Below, piece by piece: positions 16,648 to 27,911 of a DNA stretch of 57,129 nt. This stretch comes from Pseudovibrio sp. Ad37 (GTDB lineage Bacteria > Pseudomonadota > Alphaproteobacteria > Rhizobiales > Stappiaceae): assembly GCF_001623075.1 (NCBI RefSeq), contig NZ_LMCF01000014.1, forward strand, positions 1 through 57,129, in the 5' to 3' direction. The notes beneath the pieces are model-generated. The model was given only the letters and a program-made list of their open reading frames with translations. It ran no database searches and was not told the origin of the DNA. Position numbers and translations under genes: made by a program. Each line of letters starts with the position of its first letter. The stretch's first letter is position 1.

Positions 16648-17688
16648 ATGGCGCAAAGACCGACGATCAAAACAATTGCTAAGGAAACCGGGCTTTCAAC
16701 GGCAACAGTATCGAAAGCACTAAATGCCTCACCGCAGGTGCGCCCACGCACACGTGACAAAGTACTGCAAGCGGCTAAAGAGCTGGGATACGAACTTAAC
16801 ATCAGTGGAGTTCAACTCCGGACTGGCAAGACCTATCAGATAGCCATGATCACAGTCATTGCATCACCTGATGATGACGAATGGGCAGGTGTTGGTTACA
16901 CGCAGCTGATCAGCGGAATATCCCGTGCAATTGAGCATACGCCTTACAGAGTTGTGCAGCATCAGGTTGCCAGTTTTGATGATAGCTTTGAGGTTATAAA
17001 ACGCATCGTTCAAAACAAAAAAGCCGATGGAATCATCATCTCCGGGACGAGAGCAAATGATCCGCGCATCAGCTTCATGCAGGAGCAGGACTTTCCGTTT
17101 GTTACCTACGGAACCAGTGACGCCAGCGCACCCCATGCCTTTGTTGATACCGATAACCGCCGTATTGTGACGATCTGTGTTGAGCGTTTGCTCTCCAAAG
17201 GTCATCGCCGCATCGCGATGATCAATGCCAGAGAAGAGTTGAACTATACTCAAAACCGTATTGAGGCTTACAAAGCCGCACTGTCAAAGGCGGGCCAGAC
17301 ATTCGACCCTTCACTGCTTGCTTACGGGCGCCTGACACCGGCCTTCGGACGAGAACAGCTTTTTGAAATGTCCATGTTTGATGAGCCGCCGACTGCCTAC
17401 ATCTGTGCCAATGAAGCAACCGCAATGGGAGTTCTGTCAGGCTTTCAGGTGCGTGGTATGGAACATGGCCGGGATGCTGTCGTTATTGCTACAGATGACC
17501 TGAACGTGTCGCAGTATTTCTCACCGCCAATTACAACATGTTATCTCCCGATATCAAAGCCGAGCGAAACGCTGGGCAAGTTCATGCTGGACTTAATTGG
17601 CGGTGAGGATCCTATCAATCTCCAAAAGCTGTTCGTACCAGACCTCATTGAGCGCGGCGCAGATACCTGCAACTTGGAGAGACAGTAA
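16648..17688 (+). CDS. LacI-family transcriptional regulator
   Basis: 346 residues. The N-terminal helix-turn-helix reads TIKTIAKETGLSTATVSKAL, followed by a hinge helix (VLQAAKELGYE) and a periplasmic-binding-protein-like effector domain (about 60-340). It lies last in the sugar operon and probably represses it through the two identical TAAACGTTTA operators at 8581-8601 and 10692-10712; the second would make it self-regulated. The inducer is probably the imported sugar or a cleavage product. It ends 7 bases from the convergent thiF. Confidence 0.92.
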   Translation: MAQRPTIKTIAKETGLSTATVSKALNASPQVRPRTRDKVLQAAKELGYELNISGVQLRTGKTYQIAMITVIASPDDDEWAGVGYTQLISGISRAIEHTPYRVVQHQVASFDDSFEVIKRIVQNKKADGIIISGTRANDPRISFMQEQDFPFVTYGTSDASAPHAFVDTDNRRIVTICVERLLSKGHRRIAMINAREELNYTQNRIEAYKAALSKAGQTFDPSLLAYGRLTPAFGREQLFEMSMFDEPPTAYICANEATAMGVLSGFQVRGMEHGRDAVVIATDDLNVSQYFSPPITTCYLPISKPSETLGKFMLDLIGGEDPINLQKLFVPDLIERGADTCNLERQ

Positions 17689-17695
17689 GGGCTCT

Positions 17696-18661
17696 TCAGC
17701 CGCTCCCATCTGCAATCAGAGCAACATCCCTATACCCTTGCTTTGCAAGCGCCTCTGCACCGCGCCATGCGCGCAGGCCTGTGCGGCAGCAAAGGGTGAT
17801 GCGGTGTGCAGGGTTAAAGTTGTGCTGGCCAAGTTCATCGGAGGCAAGGCGCAGTGCGGTATTGCAGACAGGTTGGGGGGCTTCCAATGCATCTCGAAGC
17901 TCAATCACTACGTCGTCCTGCCTCAGTTCACTAACTGAGATAAAGGGTGCATGCCAGTCCGGTTCTTTGGCGTTGAGAAACGAAAAGCCACCGAACTTAA
18001 ATCCCTTAAAATCCACTGTGGTGAGACGACCCAATGGGCTGGGAGAAAAGTCCAGCAGCACCGCTAAAGTCATTTGTGCCTGTATGGCTCCGATGCTGCC
18101 GACCGAAGGGCCGAGGACACCCGCACTGGCGCAATTGGCAGAGTTGGTTGGTGGGGAGGGGAAGACAGCTCGCAGTGATGGCGCACCACCACAAAAACCT
18201 CCGAGATAACCGGAGGTTCCAAGCGCAGAGGCTGAGATAAGCGGCTTGCCTTGTCGGTAGCACTCATCTGAGAGCGTGTAAGAGGCTGCAAACGTATCTG
18301 CAGCATCCACGATGATATCTGCCTGAGCAATCAGTCCGCCCGCATTCGCAGGTTCCAGAGCAATGTTAAGGGCGTGTAGCTCCACCTCTGGGTTGTATCC
18401 ATGTAACCGAGCTGCTGCGGCATAGGCCTTGCTCTCCCCTACATTTGCCGGTGAATACAAAGGCTGTCGATGCAGATTGCTCTCTTCAATCACATCGGGA
18501 TCAACAATGGTGATAACGCCCACACCGGCACCGGTAAGATATTGCAGGACAGGGCAGCCTAAACCGCCAGCACCAACAACGAGGACATGAGCGGATAGCA
18601 ACCGCTCTTGCCCTGCGGTTCCAACTTCTGGCAAGAGCATCTGGCGGTCATAACGTGTCAT
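17696..18661 (-). CDS. thiF: ThiF/MoeB-type adenylyltransferase with C-terminal rhodanese-like segment
   Basis: 321 residues. The E1-like domain has the nucleotide loop VVGAGGLGCPVLQYLTGAGVG, the SNLHRQ segment and the NCASAGVLGPSVG region with the conserved cysteine. It should adenylate the C-terminal glycine of ThiS for sulfur transfer. After about residue 235 a shortened rhodanese-like segment follows, with ELRD and a possible active cysteine in CCRTGLRAW. The two CXXC zinc pairs found in E. coli ThiF and MoeB are absent. It overlaps thiE by 4 bases and is last in the thiamine operon. A MoeB role for molybdopterin is possible, but the context favours thiazole synthesis. Confidence 0.85.
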   Translation of the reverse strand: MTRYDRQMLLPEVGTAGQERLLSAHVLVVGAGGLGCPVLQYLTGAGVGVITIVDPDVIEESNLHRQPLYSPANVGESKAYAAAARLHGYNPEVELHALNIALEPANAGGLIAQADIIVDAADTFAASYTLSDECYRQGKPLISASALGTSGYLGGFCGGAPSLRAVFPSPPTNSANCASAGVLGPSVGSIGAIQAQMTLAVLLDFSPSPLGRLTTVDFKGFKFGGFSFLNAKEPDWHAPFISVSELRQDDVVIELRDALEAPQPVCNTALRLASDELGQHNFNPAHRITLCCRTGLRAWRGAEALAKQGYRDVALIADGSG

Positions 18662-19251
18662 TGCTTACAAGCCTCCACCCATTCCTGAGTTCGGGCAATC
18701 GGATCGTGTGCCTGTAAAATGTCTGTCACCACTGCAGCGCTATCAGCACCAGCTTCAAACACACCGGCAAGTCGCTCCGGCGTTAACCCACCTATGGCAA
18801 CAAGAGGCGTCTCGCCAACCATCTGTTTCCAGCGGCTGACACGCTCCAAACCTTGTGGAGCCCACTTCATTTTCTTCAGCTTGGTTGGATAGACCGGGCC
18901 CAGAGCGACATACTCGGGCTTGAAGGAGAGAGCACGATCCAACTCGGCCTCATCATGGGTGGAAAGACCAAAGCAAACACCAGCCTTCTGGAGTGCAGCA
19001 AAGTCAGCACTGTCCATGTCTTCCTGTCCAAGATGAACGAAATCACAGCCAAGCTCTAATGCCAGCTCCCAATAGTCATTGATGATCAGTTGAACACCAT
19101 GTTGATGGCAATAATCACGAGCCTGCGCAATGTGCTGTCGAATAACCTGTTCAGGTTGGTCTTTGATCCGTAGTTGAACAAGCTTCACGCCGTGAGGGAC
19201 AAGCTTTTCAATCCAGTCCGCGTCTCCGGCAATCAGATAAAACCGTTCCAT
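18658..19251 (-). CDS. thiE: Thiamine-phosphate synthase-like protein
   Basis: 197 residues of TIM-barrel type. Motifs VQLRIKD, LIINDYWELA, VHLGQEDM, ALGPVYPT and VAIGGLTPER match ThiE, which joins the pyrimidine diphosphate and thiazole phosphate to give thiamine phosphate. It is slightly short, because the barrel starts directly at FYLIAGDADW. Start and stop overlap both neighbours (1 base with thiG, 4 with thiF), a tight translational chain. TenI, the thiazole tautomerase, is the near homologue; the RIKD and GQED segments make ThiE more likely. No thiD is in the operon. Confidence 0.82.
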   Translation of the reverse strand: MERFYLIAGDADWIEKLVPHGVKLVQLRIKDQPEQVIRQHIAQARDYCHQHGVQLIINDYWELALELGCDFVHLGQEDMDSADFAALQKAGVCFGLSTHDEAELDRALSFKPEYVALGPVYPTKLKKMKWAPQGLERVSRWKQMVGETPLVAIGGLTPERLAGVFEAGADSAAVVTDILQAHDPIARTQEWVEACKQ

Positions 19252-20018
19252 CAGATCAACTCCGCCATGCCAAGGGTTGGGGTAGAGGGAACCGCCATGT
19301 CGCGCGGGTCCATAGGGTCTGCGATGTATCCATTCCGCCCTGCTTCAATGGCTTGCGCCATAGCCTGCGCCATCAAAACCGGGTCACCCGCTTTGGCAAC
19401 TGCGGTATTGAGCAGAACAGCATTCATGCCAAGCTCCATTGCACGCGTGGCGTCAGAGGGACGCCCAATACCAGCATCCACGATCAAGGGTACATCCGGA
19501 AAATGCGCTCGCATGGCCCGCAAGGCCTCAGGATTTCGCAGGCCCTGACCAGACCCGATGGGAGCCCCCCATGGCATCAGCAGTTCGCATCCGGCTTCCA
19601 ACAGCTTTTCGCCAACCACAAGATCATCAGTCGTGTATGGAAACACCTTGAAACCATCTGCACAGAGAAGCCTCGCAGCTTCGACCAACCCAAACACATC
19701 GGGCTGTAAGGTGTCTGAGTTGCCGATAACCTCTAGCTTGATCCAGTCAGTTCCAAACAACTCGCGAGCCATCTGTGCAGTAACAACGGCTTCTTGCACG
19801 CTATGGCACCCAGCGGTGTTGGGCAGAATTCTGCAGCCACTATCTTTCAATAGCCCCCAGAAACCAGCCCCAGAACCGTCAGCGGTTTCGCGTCGCAAAG
19901 AGACTGTGATGATCTCTGCCCTGCTGGTCTCAATTGCTTTTTGTAGCACAGCAGGAGAAGGGTATTGCGCTGTCCCGAGCAACAGCCGGGAACTGATGTC
20001 TGTACCATAAAGCTGCAT
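19251..20018 (-). CDS. thiG: Thiazole synthase
   Basis: 255 residues, TIM barrel. [12 protein letters not shown] near the N-terminus, the Schiff-base lysine region [21 protein letters not shown] and [11 protein letters not shown] match ThiG, which builds the thiazole phosphate from deoxyxylulose phosphate, dehydroglycine and ThiS thiocarboxylate. The ATG at 20018 is used, one base after the thiS stop and behind GGGAGGG; the frame is open to 20102 but that would run back through thiS. Confidence 0.95.
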   Translation of the reverse strand: MQLYGTDISSRLLLGTAQYPSPAVLQKAIETSRAEIITVSLRRETADGSGAGFWGLLKDSGCRILPNTAGCHSVQEAVVTAQMARELFGTDWIKLEVIGNSDTLQPDVFGLVEAARLLCADGFKVFPYTTDDLVVGEKLLEAGCELLMPWGAPIGSGQGLRNPEALRAMRAHFPDVPLIVDAGIGRPSDATRAMELGMNAVLLNTAVAKAGDPVLMAQAMAQAIEAGRNGYIADPMDPRDMAVPSTPTLGMAELI

Positions 20019-20019
20019 G

Positions 20020-20213
20020 TTACCCTCCCTGCATAGGCGCAAGAACTTCCAGTCGATCGCCTTCTGAAAGGGATGTCTCAGAGTAGTCCTCACGAGGAAC
20101 AAACCGGCCGTTCAAAGCCGTCGCAACAGCGGGGCTGGTGAACTCCAGCTCCGTAAGAGCATCCTCCAACGTTTCGTTGGTGACCTCGCGTGGTTCCGCA
20201 TTCACGATGATCT

Positions 20214-20223
<10 letters not shown>
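20020..20223 (-). CDS. thiS: Sulfur carrier protein ThiS
   Basis: 67 residues, ubiquitin-like, ending in the required Gly-Gly (APMQGG) that becomes the thiocarboxylate. It starts inside the 3' end of thiO (10-base overlap) and its last codons carry the ribosome binding site of thiG. Confidence 0.93.
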
Positions 20224-23059
<2,836 letters not shown>

Positions 23060-23083
23060 TCAAACAGGCCCCGCGACCCGTGC

Positions 23084-23178
23084 TTCCTACGCCAGTATCA
23101 ACTGGGTCAGGTTCTAAGGGTCGCGTCGCCGAGCTTGCGCTCTGTCAGCCTCTCAGTCTCCTTGGTGAGACTCCCCTG
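23084..23178 (-). promoter_or_regulatory. TPP (THI-box) riboswitch
   Basis: On the minus strand the leader contains the conserved core elements of the thiamine pyrophosphate aptamer in order: GGGGAG...CTGAGAGG, then ACCCTTAGAACCTGA and finally GATACTGGCGTAGGAAG. The variable P3 arm holds a GCGCAAGCTCGGCG stem. It lies 130 bases before thiC. Downstream on the same strand, GGGCC/GGCCC segments could form a weak competing stem; in Gram-negatives control is usually by hiding the ribosome binding site. Confidence 0.95.
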
Positions 23179-23189
23179 CATACATGATT

Positions 23190-23218
23190 TTGCTAGAACG
23201 ATTATGAACTAGTGTCAA
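23190..23218 (-). promoter_or_regulatory. Sigma-70-like promoter of the thiC operon
   Basis: Minus strand TTGACA (23213-23218), 17-base spacer, TAGCAA (23190-23195). The -35 is perfect and the -10 weak. A start about 7 bases downstream would fall near 23183, immediately before the aptamer, which supports it. Confidence 0.6.
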
Positions 23219-23370
23219 GGCAGGTTCGGTTCAGGCGAGGTTCAGAAATCTTTTGTAAGTTGGATTTTATGAGAGGGGAGTCGCTGACACTTATTGGATT
23301 TTGCGGTTTGCGTTCCTATCTCTCATCTAAGAATTTCACATCTGGATATCGCGAAAAATAATATCAACGA

Positions 23371-25338
23371 ATGCTTGAAACCTGTTCTCTCCCATCCGTT
23401 TTAGCTGGCCCAATCTTGCGGCGACTGGAAACCTTACGTCTGACGTTTTGGCTCGCACTGCGCGCACCGGCAGATGTAAAATTGGACTTGTTCCCACAAG
23501 GTGGCGAACCACAAACCTACGAGCTGACGAAAGCGCAAACCGAGGTAAACCTGATTTCAGCAGGGGTGCATCTCCACTACCTCCTGATCGATCTACCTCT
23601 CCAAACCCCACTCCCGCAAGACAGCTGGATCAGCTATCGCCTTGCACTGCGTATGCAGGACGACGAGGAGACTGGCTGGCAAGATCATTCCGTATGGGCT
23701 CCGGATCTTTGCTATGAAAATCAGGAGCTTCCTGGCTTTCTGCTATGCTCAAAAGTGTCCTCGCTCCTACATGGATCCTGCCGCAAACCACATCACGAAT
23801 CCGGCGATGGTCTGGTCGCAGCGGATAAGTTTCTGGCAAAGCACATCAGGGCTGAGGACGGCACCAAAGTTGATAAGGAAAAATGGCCAGCTGCCCTCGT
23901 GATGAGCGGTGATCAGGTTTATTCAGATGACGTTGCAGGCCCCATGTTGCGGGCTATCCATGCGCTCATCGAAAAACTCGGTATCACTGAAGAACAGTTG
24001 GCGAGCTTGGAAAGCAAAGTGCCCGATAAGGCATCAGACCTTTACCATCATGGCGACACCTACTACCGGCGCGAAAAGTTTCTCCCAAGTCTGGAGAAGA
24101 ACCGGAAGCTCTGGCTTGTTTTGTTCGGAGGTGTAGAAAAGCCAATCTTTACTGCCGACCATGCCCATAACCATCTGATCACACTGGCTGAATTCTTGGC
24201 AATGTATCTTCTCGTCTGGTCTCCAGCAGTATGGGAGCTGGTTGAGACAGATGTTCCCGAAGGACTGACGCATGAAGAAACAGGGCTCTACCAGAGCGAG
24301 CAGAAAATCCTGAAGGAGTTTGTTACTGGTCTCAGTCAGGTTCGCCGCCTATTTGCACACATTCCAGTCGCGATGATCTTTGATGACCATGATGTCACTG
24401 ATGATTGGAACCTCAATCGTGATTGGGAAGAGACAGCCTACGGACATCCGTTCTCCCGCCGGGTTATAGGTAACGCCTTATGCGCTTATATGCTCAACCA
24501 GGGGTGGGGTAACCGACCAGAAGCGTTTTCTGGTGGAACACTTCAGGAGATGACACAGGCCATTACAGTGCCGGGCACTCGCAGCTATGACGAGTTCTTG
24601 GACCACCTCTTTACCTTTGAAAATTGGGATTATCACTGGGAACTAGACCCACCACTGCTGGTGCTGGATACGCGCACACGGCGTTGGAGATCTGAGCGTG
24701 CAGGTTATCTGCCCTCTGGTCTACTGGATTGGGAAGCCGTCACGGATTTACAGCGCGCTTTACGCGGAAAAGACGCCGTGCTGCTCGTGTCTGCAGCTCC
24801 GATCTTTGGCGTCAAGTTGATCGAGACGCTGCAAAAGCTGCTCACGTTCATGGGCAAACCGCTCATGGTGGATGCAGAATACTGGATGGCACATCCGGGA
24901 ACGGCAGATGGCATTTTGAACGTGTTCCGCCACCGCAAAACGCCAGATCGCTTTACGATCCTTTCCGGTGATGTGCACTACTCCTTTGTTTACGATGTTG
25001 AGTTGCGCGGACATTCTCGTGGACCTGACATCTGGCAAATCTGCAGCAGTGGCATCAAAAACGAGTTCCCAGCCAAACTGCTCGACAAACTCGATCACCT
25101 GAACCGCTGGCTCTATGCCCCGCGTTCACCGCTGAACTGGCTAACAAGACGGCGCGGCATGAAGGTTATTCCGCGTAAGCCCGTGGGCACACATCATGGT
25201 CGACGCCTGCTGAATGCAAGTGGCATTGGATTAGTTGAGTTTGATGAACATGGCGGTCCAGACCAAATCAGCCAACTGCTGCCAGATGGGCGTCAGGTTG
25301 TCTTCGTGCGCCGGGAAGAAGAAGCGCGCTGGGATTGA
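23371..25338 (+). CDS. PhoD-like metallophosphatase
   Basis: 655 residues. The metal-binding motifs of the PhoD-like family are present: SGDQVYSDD (about 180), FDDHDVTDDWN (about 340-350) and LSGDVHYSF (about 530). No signal peptide or Tat motif is visible, unlike secreted PhoD alkaline phosphatases, so it is probably cytoplasmic, resembling the large PhoD-like proteins with an extra N-terminal beta domain. Function: a phosphodiesterase or phosphatase of unknown substrate. No ribosome binding site is obvious before the ATG at 23371, so the start is uncertain. It is flanked by the thiamine operon (divergent) and murQ (same direction, about 160 bases away). Confidence 0.8.
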   Translation: MLETCSLPSVLAGPILRRLETLRLTFWLALRAPADVKLDLFPQGGEPQTYELTKAQTEVNLISAGVHLHYLLIDLPLQTPLPQDSWISYRLALRMQDDEETGWQDHSVWAPDLCYENQELPGFLLCSKVSSLLHGSCRKPHHESGDGLVAADKFLAKHIRAEDGTKVDKEKWPAALVMSGDQVYSDDVAGPMLRAIHALIEKLGITEEQLASLESKVPDKASDLYHHGDTYYRREKFLPSLEKNRKLWLVLFGGVEKPIFTADHAHNHLITLAEFLAMYLLVWSPAVWELVETDVPEGLTHEETGLYQSEQKILKEFVTGLSQVRRLFAHIPVAMIFDDHDVTDDWNLNRDWEETAYGHPFSRRVIGNALCAYMLNQGWGNRPEAFSGGTLQEMTQAITVPGTRSYDEFLDHLFTFENWDYHWELDPPLLVLDTRTRRWRSERAGYLPSGLLDWEAVTDLQRALRGKDAVLLVSAAPIFGVKLIETLQKLLTFMGKPLMVDAEYWMAHPGTADGILNVFRHRKTPDRFTILSGDVHYSFVYDVELRGHSRGPDIWQICSSGIKNEFPAKLLDKLDHLNRWLYAPRSPLNWLTRRRGMKVIPRKPVGTHHGRRLLNASGIGLVEFDEHGGPDQISQLLPDGRQVVFVRREEEARWD

Positions 25339-25365
25339 TGGTGGAGAAAACTAGATCCAAAACAA

Positions 25366-25393
25366 TACCTGTGGCCTGCAACTGTCACAGGTA
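25366..25393 (+). terminator. Stem-loop after the PhoD-like gene
   Basis: TACCTGTG (25366-25373) and CACAGGTA (25386-25393) form an 8-bp stem with a 12-base loop, 28 bases after the stop. No clear U-run follows, so termination is uncertain. Confidence 0.4.
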
Positions 25394-25496
25394 ACTGCAA
25401 GAAATCTATTGGATTTACTCAAATTACGGGTCTTGTCTAATATATCATTGCCATATTGCGAGTTGTTGGTATGCTATTGGTATCAGGGAGAGTCTC

Positions 25497-26453
25497 GTGT
25501 CCAGCATATCCAAAAAAGTGGGGTTTCCAGAACATTCCAATCCGCAGGAGTGGCGTGAAACCGAGCAAAGATCTTCACGTTATGCGGGCTTGGAAACATG
25601 GGGGACTGACGAAGTTCTCAAGGCCTTGCTCGGTGGTCAAATGCAAGCCCTCAACGCTGTTTGGTCCGCGTTGGGTGAGCTGGAAGCCGCAGTTGATGCC
25701 GCTGCCCAAAGGCTACAGGGAACCGAAGGTAGACTTGTTTATGTTGGTGCAGGTACCTCAGGCAGGCTCGGCGTTTTGGATGGCATTGAGCTCATCCCCA
25801 CATTTGGCTGGCCAGAGCATCGGTTGATCTATGGTCTGGCAGGCGGCGAAGCTGGATTATTACGCCCGCAGGAAGGTGCTGAGGACAGCGCAGAAGCTGG
25901 CCGTGACTTCATTTTAGAGAACAATGTCGGCGCTTCTGATGTCGTCTTGGGTATTGCAGCAAGCGGCACCACACCTTTTACCCGCTCTGCCATTCAAACC
26001 GCCAGAGGCGCGGGGGCTCTGACCATATCACTGGCGAATAATCCGCAAAGCCCGTTACTGGCCGATGCTGAGCATGAAATCCTTTTAAGGACAGGTCCGG
26101 AAGTGTTGGCAGGATCAACCAGGTTATCCGCAGGAACCAGCCAAAAGGCCGCACTCAACCTATTTTCTACAGCGCTCATGGTCCGGTTGAAGAAGGTGTA
26201 TCGTGGCTACATGGTGGATATGCAGCTGACCAACATCAAACTGGATCAGCGCGCCAAAGACATGGTGGTCTCACTCACCGCTTGTTCGCAGGAAAAAGCC
26301 GCAGCTGCCCTGCATGAAAGTGACAGTCAGATCAAGCTGGCTGTCTTACTGGTGCTGGGGGCAACAAAGCAACAGGCCACTAATGTTTTGAATGAAACTC
26401 AGGGAGATTTGGGAGAATCTCTTCGGGTGCTTGGGTTACATCAACCTGACTGA
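25497..26453 (+). CDS. murQ: N-acetylmuramic acid 6-phosphate etherase
   Basis: 318 residues, SIS-domain sugar-phosphate lyase. VGAGTSGRLGVLDGIELIPTFG is the signature phosphosugar loop of MurQ; a second family segment is GPEVLAGSTRLSAGTSQKAALN. The C-terminus has the helical part seen in MurQ/GCKR proteins. It cleaves MurNAc-6-phosphate to GlcNAc-6-phosphate and lactate in the cytoplasm during cell-wall sugar recovery. The start is GTG, 6 bases after GGGAG. It heads a group with a sugar ABC importer and a Gfo/Idh oxidoreductase, but no kinase (AnmK or MurK type) is near, so the phosphate must be added by an enzyme encoded elsewhere. Confidence 0.92.
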   Translation: MSSISKKVGFPEHSNPQEWRETEQRSSRYAGLETWGTDEVLKALLGGQMQALNAVWSALGELEAAVDAAAQRLQGTEGRLVYVGAGTSGRLGVLDGIELIPTFGWPEHRLIYGLAGGEAGLLRPQEGAEDSAEAGRDFILENNVGASDVVLGIAASGTTPFTRSAIQTARGAGALTISLANNPQSPLLADAEHEILLRTGPEVLAGSTRLSAGTSQKAALNLFSTALMVRLKKVYRGYMVDMQLTNIKLDQRAKDMVVSLTACSQEKAAAALHESDSQIKLAVLLVLGATKQQATNVLNETQGDLGESLRVLGLHQPD

Positions 26454-26460
26454 ATTATGC

Positions 26461-26559
26461 GCACATTGCGATCTGCTTAGACCGTAATGTGCCAAAAGGA
26501 ATATTCGCCAGCTGGGGGGCTGGCGAGTTGCAATACCGGCGGTTTTTCAAGGCGGTATT
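26461..26559 (+). other. Three successive hairpins between murQ and the binding-protein gene
   Basis: GCACATT/AATGTGC (26461-26492), CGCCAGC/GCTGGCG (26506-26525, loop TGGGGG) and AATACCG/CGGTATT (26532-26559) follow one another in the 131 bases between the genes. There is no U-run after them, so they probably shape mRNA stability or processing, not full termination. Confidence 0.5.
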
Positions 26560-26584
26560 CGATCATTTGTTACGGGAGGAATTA

Positions 26585-27841
26585 ATGAAACACTATTTGA
26601 CATCAGGCATTGCTGCATCCCTGCTTCTGGGCTCCGCATCTTTTGCTTTTGCAGCGTCTGAACTGACAATTGAGAGCTGGCGTAACGACGATTTAAGCAT
26701 CTGGCAGGACACCATTCTGCCTGCGTTTATGAAAGCGCACCCAGAGATCAAAATCAGGTTCTCGCCAACAGCTCCAACACAATACAATGCAGCACTGAAT
26801 GCAAAGCTGGAAGGTGGAACCGGTGGTGATCTGATCACATGCCGTCCGTTTGATGGTTCGCTGGATCTCTACAGTAAAGGCTATCTGAAGAACCTGCAGG
26901 ACATGGCAACCCTCGATAACTTCCCGGATTCAGCAAAAGGTGCATGGAGCACCGATGATGGCAGTGCCACATTCTGCGTTCCAATGGCCGCTGTGATCCA
27001 CGGCTTCATCTACAACAAGGATGCCTTTGCTGAAGTTGGTGTTGAGCCACCAAAAACTCAGGCTGAGTTCATGGCTGTTCTCGACAAGATCAAGGCAGAT
27101 GGCAACTACATTCCAATGGCGATGGGCACGTTAGATCAGTGGGAATCCGCTGCAATGGGCTATCAGAACATCGGCCCAATGTACTGGAAAGGCGAGGAAG
27201 GCCGTAAGGCAATTGTTGCAGGCACTGGCAAGCTGACAGATGATGGCTGGGTCAAGCCGTTTGAAGTACTGGCAGGCTGGGGCCCATATCTCGGTGACGG
27301 GTATGAAGCTCAATCCTATCCAGACAGCCAGACCTTGTTCACACTGGGCCGTGCAGCAATTTATCCATCCGGCTCTTGGGAAATTGCAGGCTTCAACCGT
27401 GATTCAGACTTCGAGCTCGGCGCATTCCGTCCACCTCTGCCAGCCGAGGGTGACAGCTGCTACATCTCAGGCCACACTGACATCGGCATTGGCCTGAATG
27501 CGGCCTCTCCAAATGCTGAAGCTGCTATGAAGTTCCTTGAATGGATGGGCACCAAAGAGTTTGCGGAGCTCTACTCCAACGCTGTTCCGGGCTTCTTCTC
27601 TTTGTCCAAGCATGAGATCTCGCTCACTGATCCACTGGCGGATGAGTTCATCTCCTGGCGCAAAGACTGTCAGTCCACCAACCGTTCTGCGGCACAGATC
27701 GTTTCTCGCGGTACTCCAAACCTCTGGAACGAAATGTGGGTTGTGTCTGCAAATGTCATCAATGGCAAGCAGACACCTGCGGATGCAGCGAACCAGCTTC
27801 AGAAGGGGTTGAGCTCCTGGTACGAACCTCAGATGGACTAA
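26585..27841 (+). CDS. CUT1 sugar ABC transporter, substrate-binding protein (murQ operon)
   Basis: 418 residues with signal peptide (MKHYLTSGIAASLLLGSASF, cleavage after about AFAA) and family 1 solute-binding fold; the mature protein begins SELTIESWRNDDLSIWQ. It captures a sugar in the periplasm for the two permeases downstream. GGGAGGAATTA precedes the ATG at 26585; a longer frame from 26489 lacks a ribosome site and would lose the signal peptide. The link with murQ suggests MurNAc, GlcNAc, anhydro-muropeptide sugars or a related amino sugar as ligand, which is inference only. Confidence 0.9.
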   Translation: MKHYLTSGIAASLLLGSASFAFAASELTIESWRNDDLSIWQDTILPAFMKAHPEIKIRFSPTAPTQYNAALNAKLEGGTGGDLITCRPFDGSLDLYSKGYLKNLQDMATLDNFPDSAKGAWSTDDGSATFCVPMAAVIHGFIYNKDAFAEVGVEPPKTQAEFMAVLDKIKADGNYIPMAMGTLDQWESAAMGYQNIGPMYWKGEEGRKAIVAGTGKLTDDGWVKPFEVLAGWGPYLGDGYEAQSYPDSQTLFTLGRAAIYPSGSWEIAGFNRDSDFELGAFRPPLPAEGDSCYISGHTDIGIGLNAASPNAEAAMKFLEWMGTKEFAELYSNAVPGFFSLSKHEISLTDPLADEFISWRKDCQSTNRSAAQIVSRGTPNLWNEMWVVSANVINGKQTPADAANQLQKGLSSWYEPQMD

Positions 27842-27868
27842 GCCATCTCTCTGAATGAACACCAAACA

Positions 27869-27898
27869 GCAGATGTGCGGATTGACCCGCGCATCTGC
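27869..27898 (+). terminator. Intra-operon stem-loop after the binding-protein gene
   Basis: GCAGATGTGCGG (27869-27880) pairs with CCGCGCATCTGC (27887-27898), 12 bp with one G-U, loop ATTGAC. No U-run follows. Stem-loops here usually protect the upstream message so the binding protein is made in excess of the permeases. Confidence 0.7.
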
Positions 27899-27911
27899 AT
27901 TGCAATGAGAG

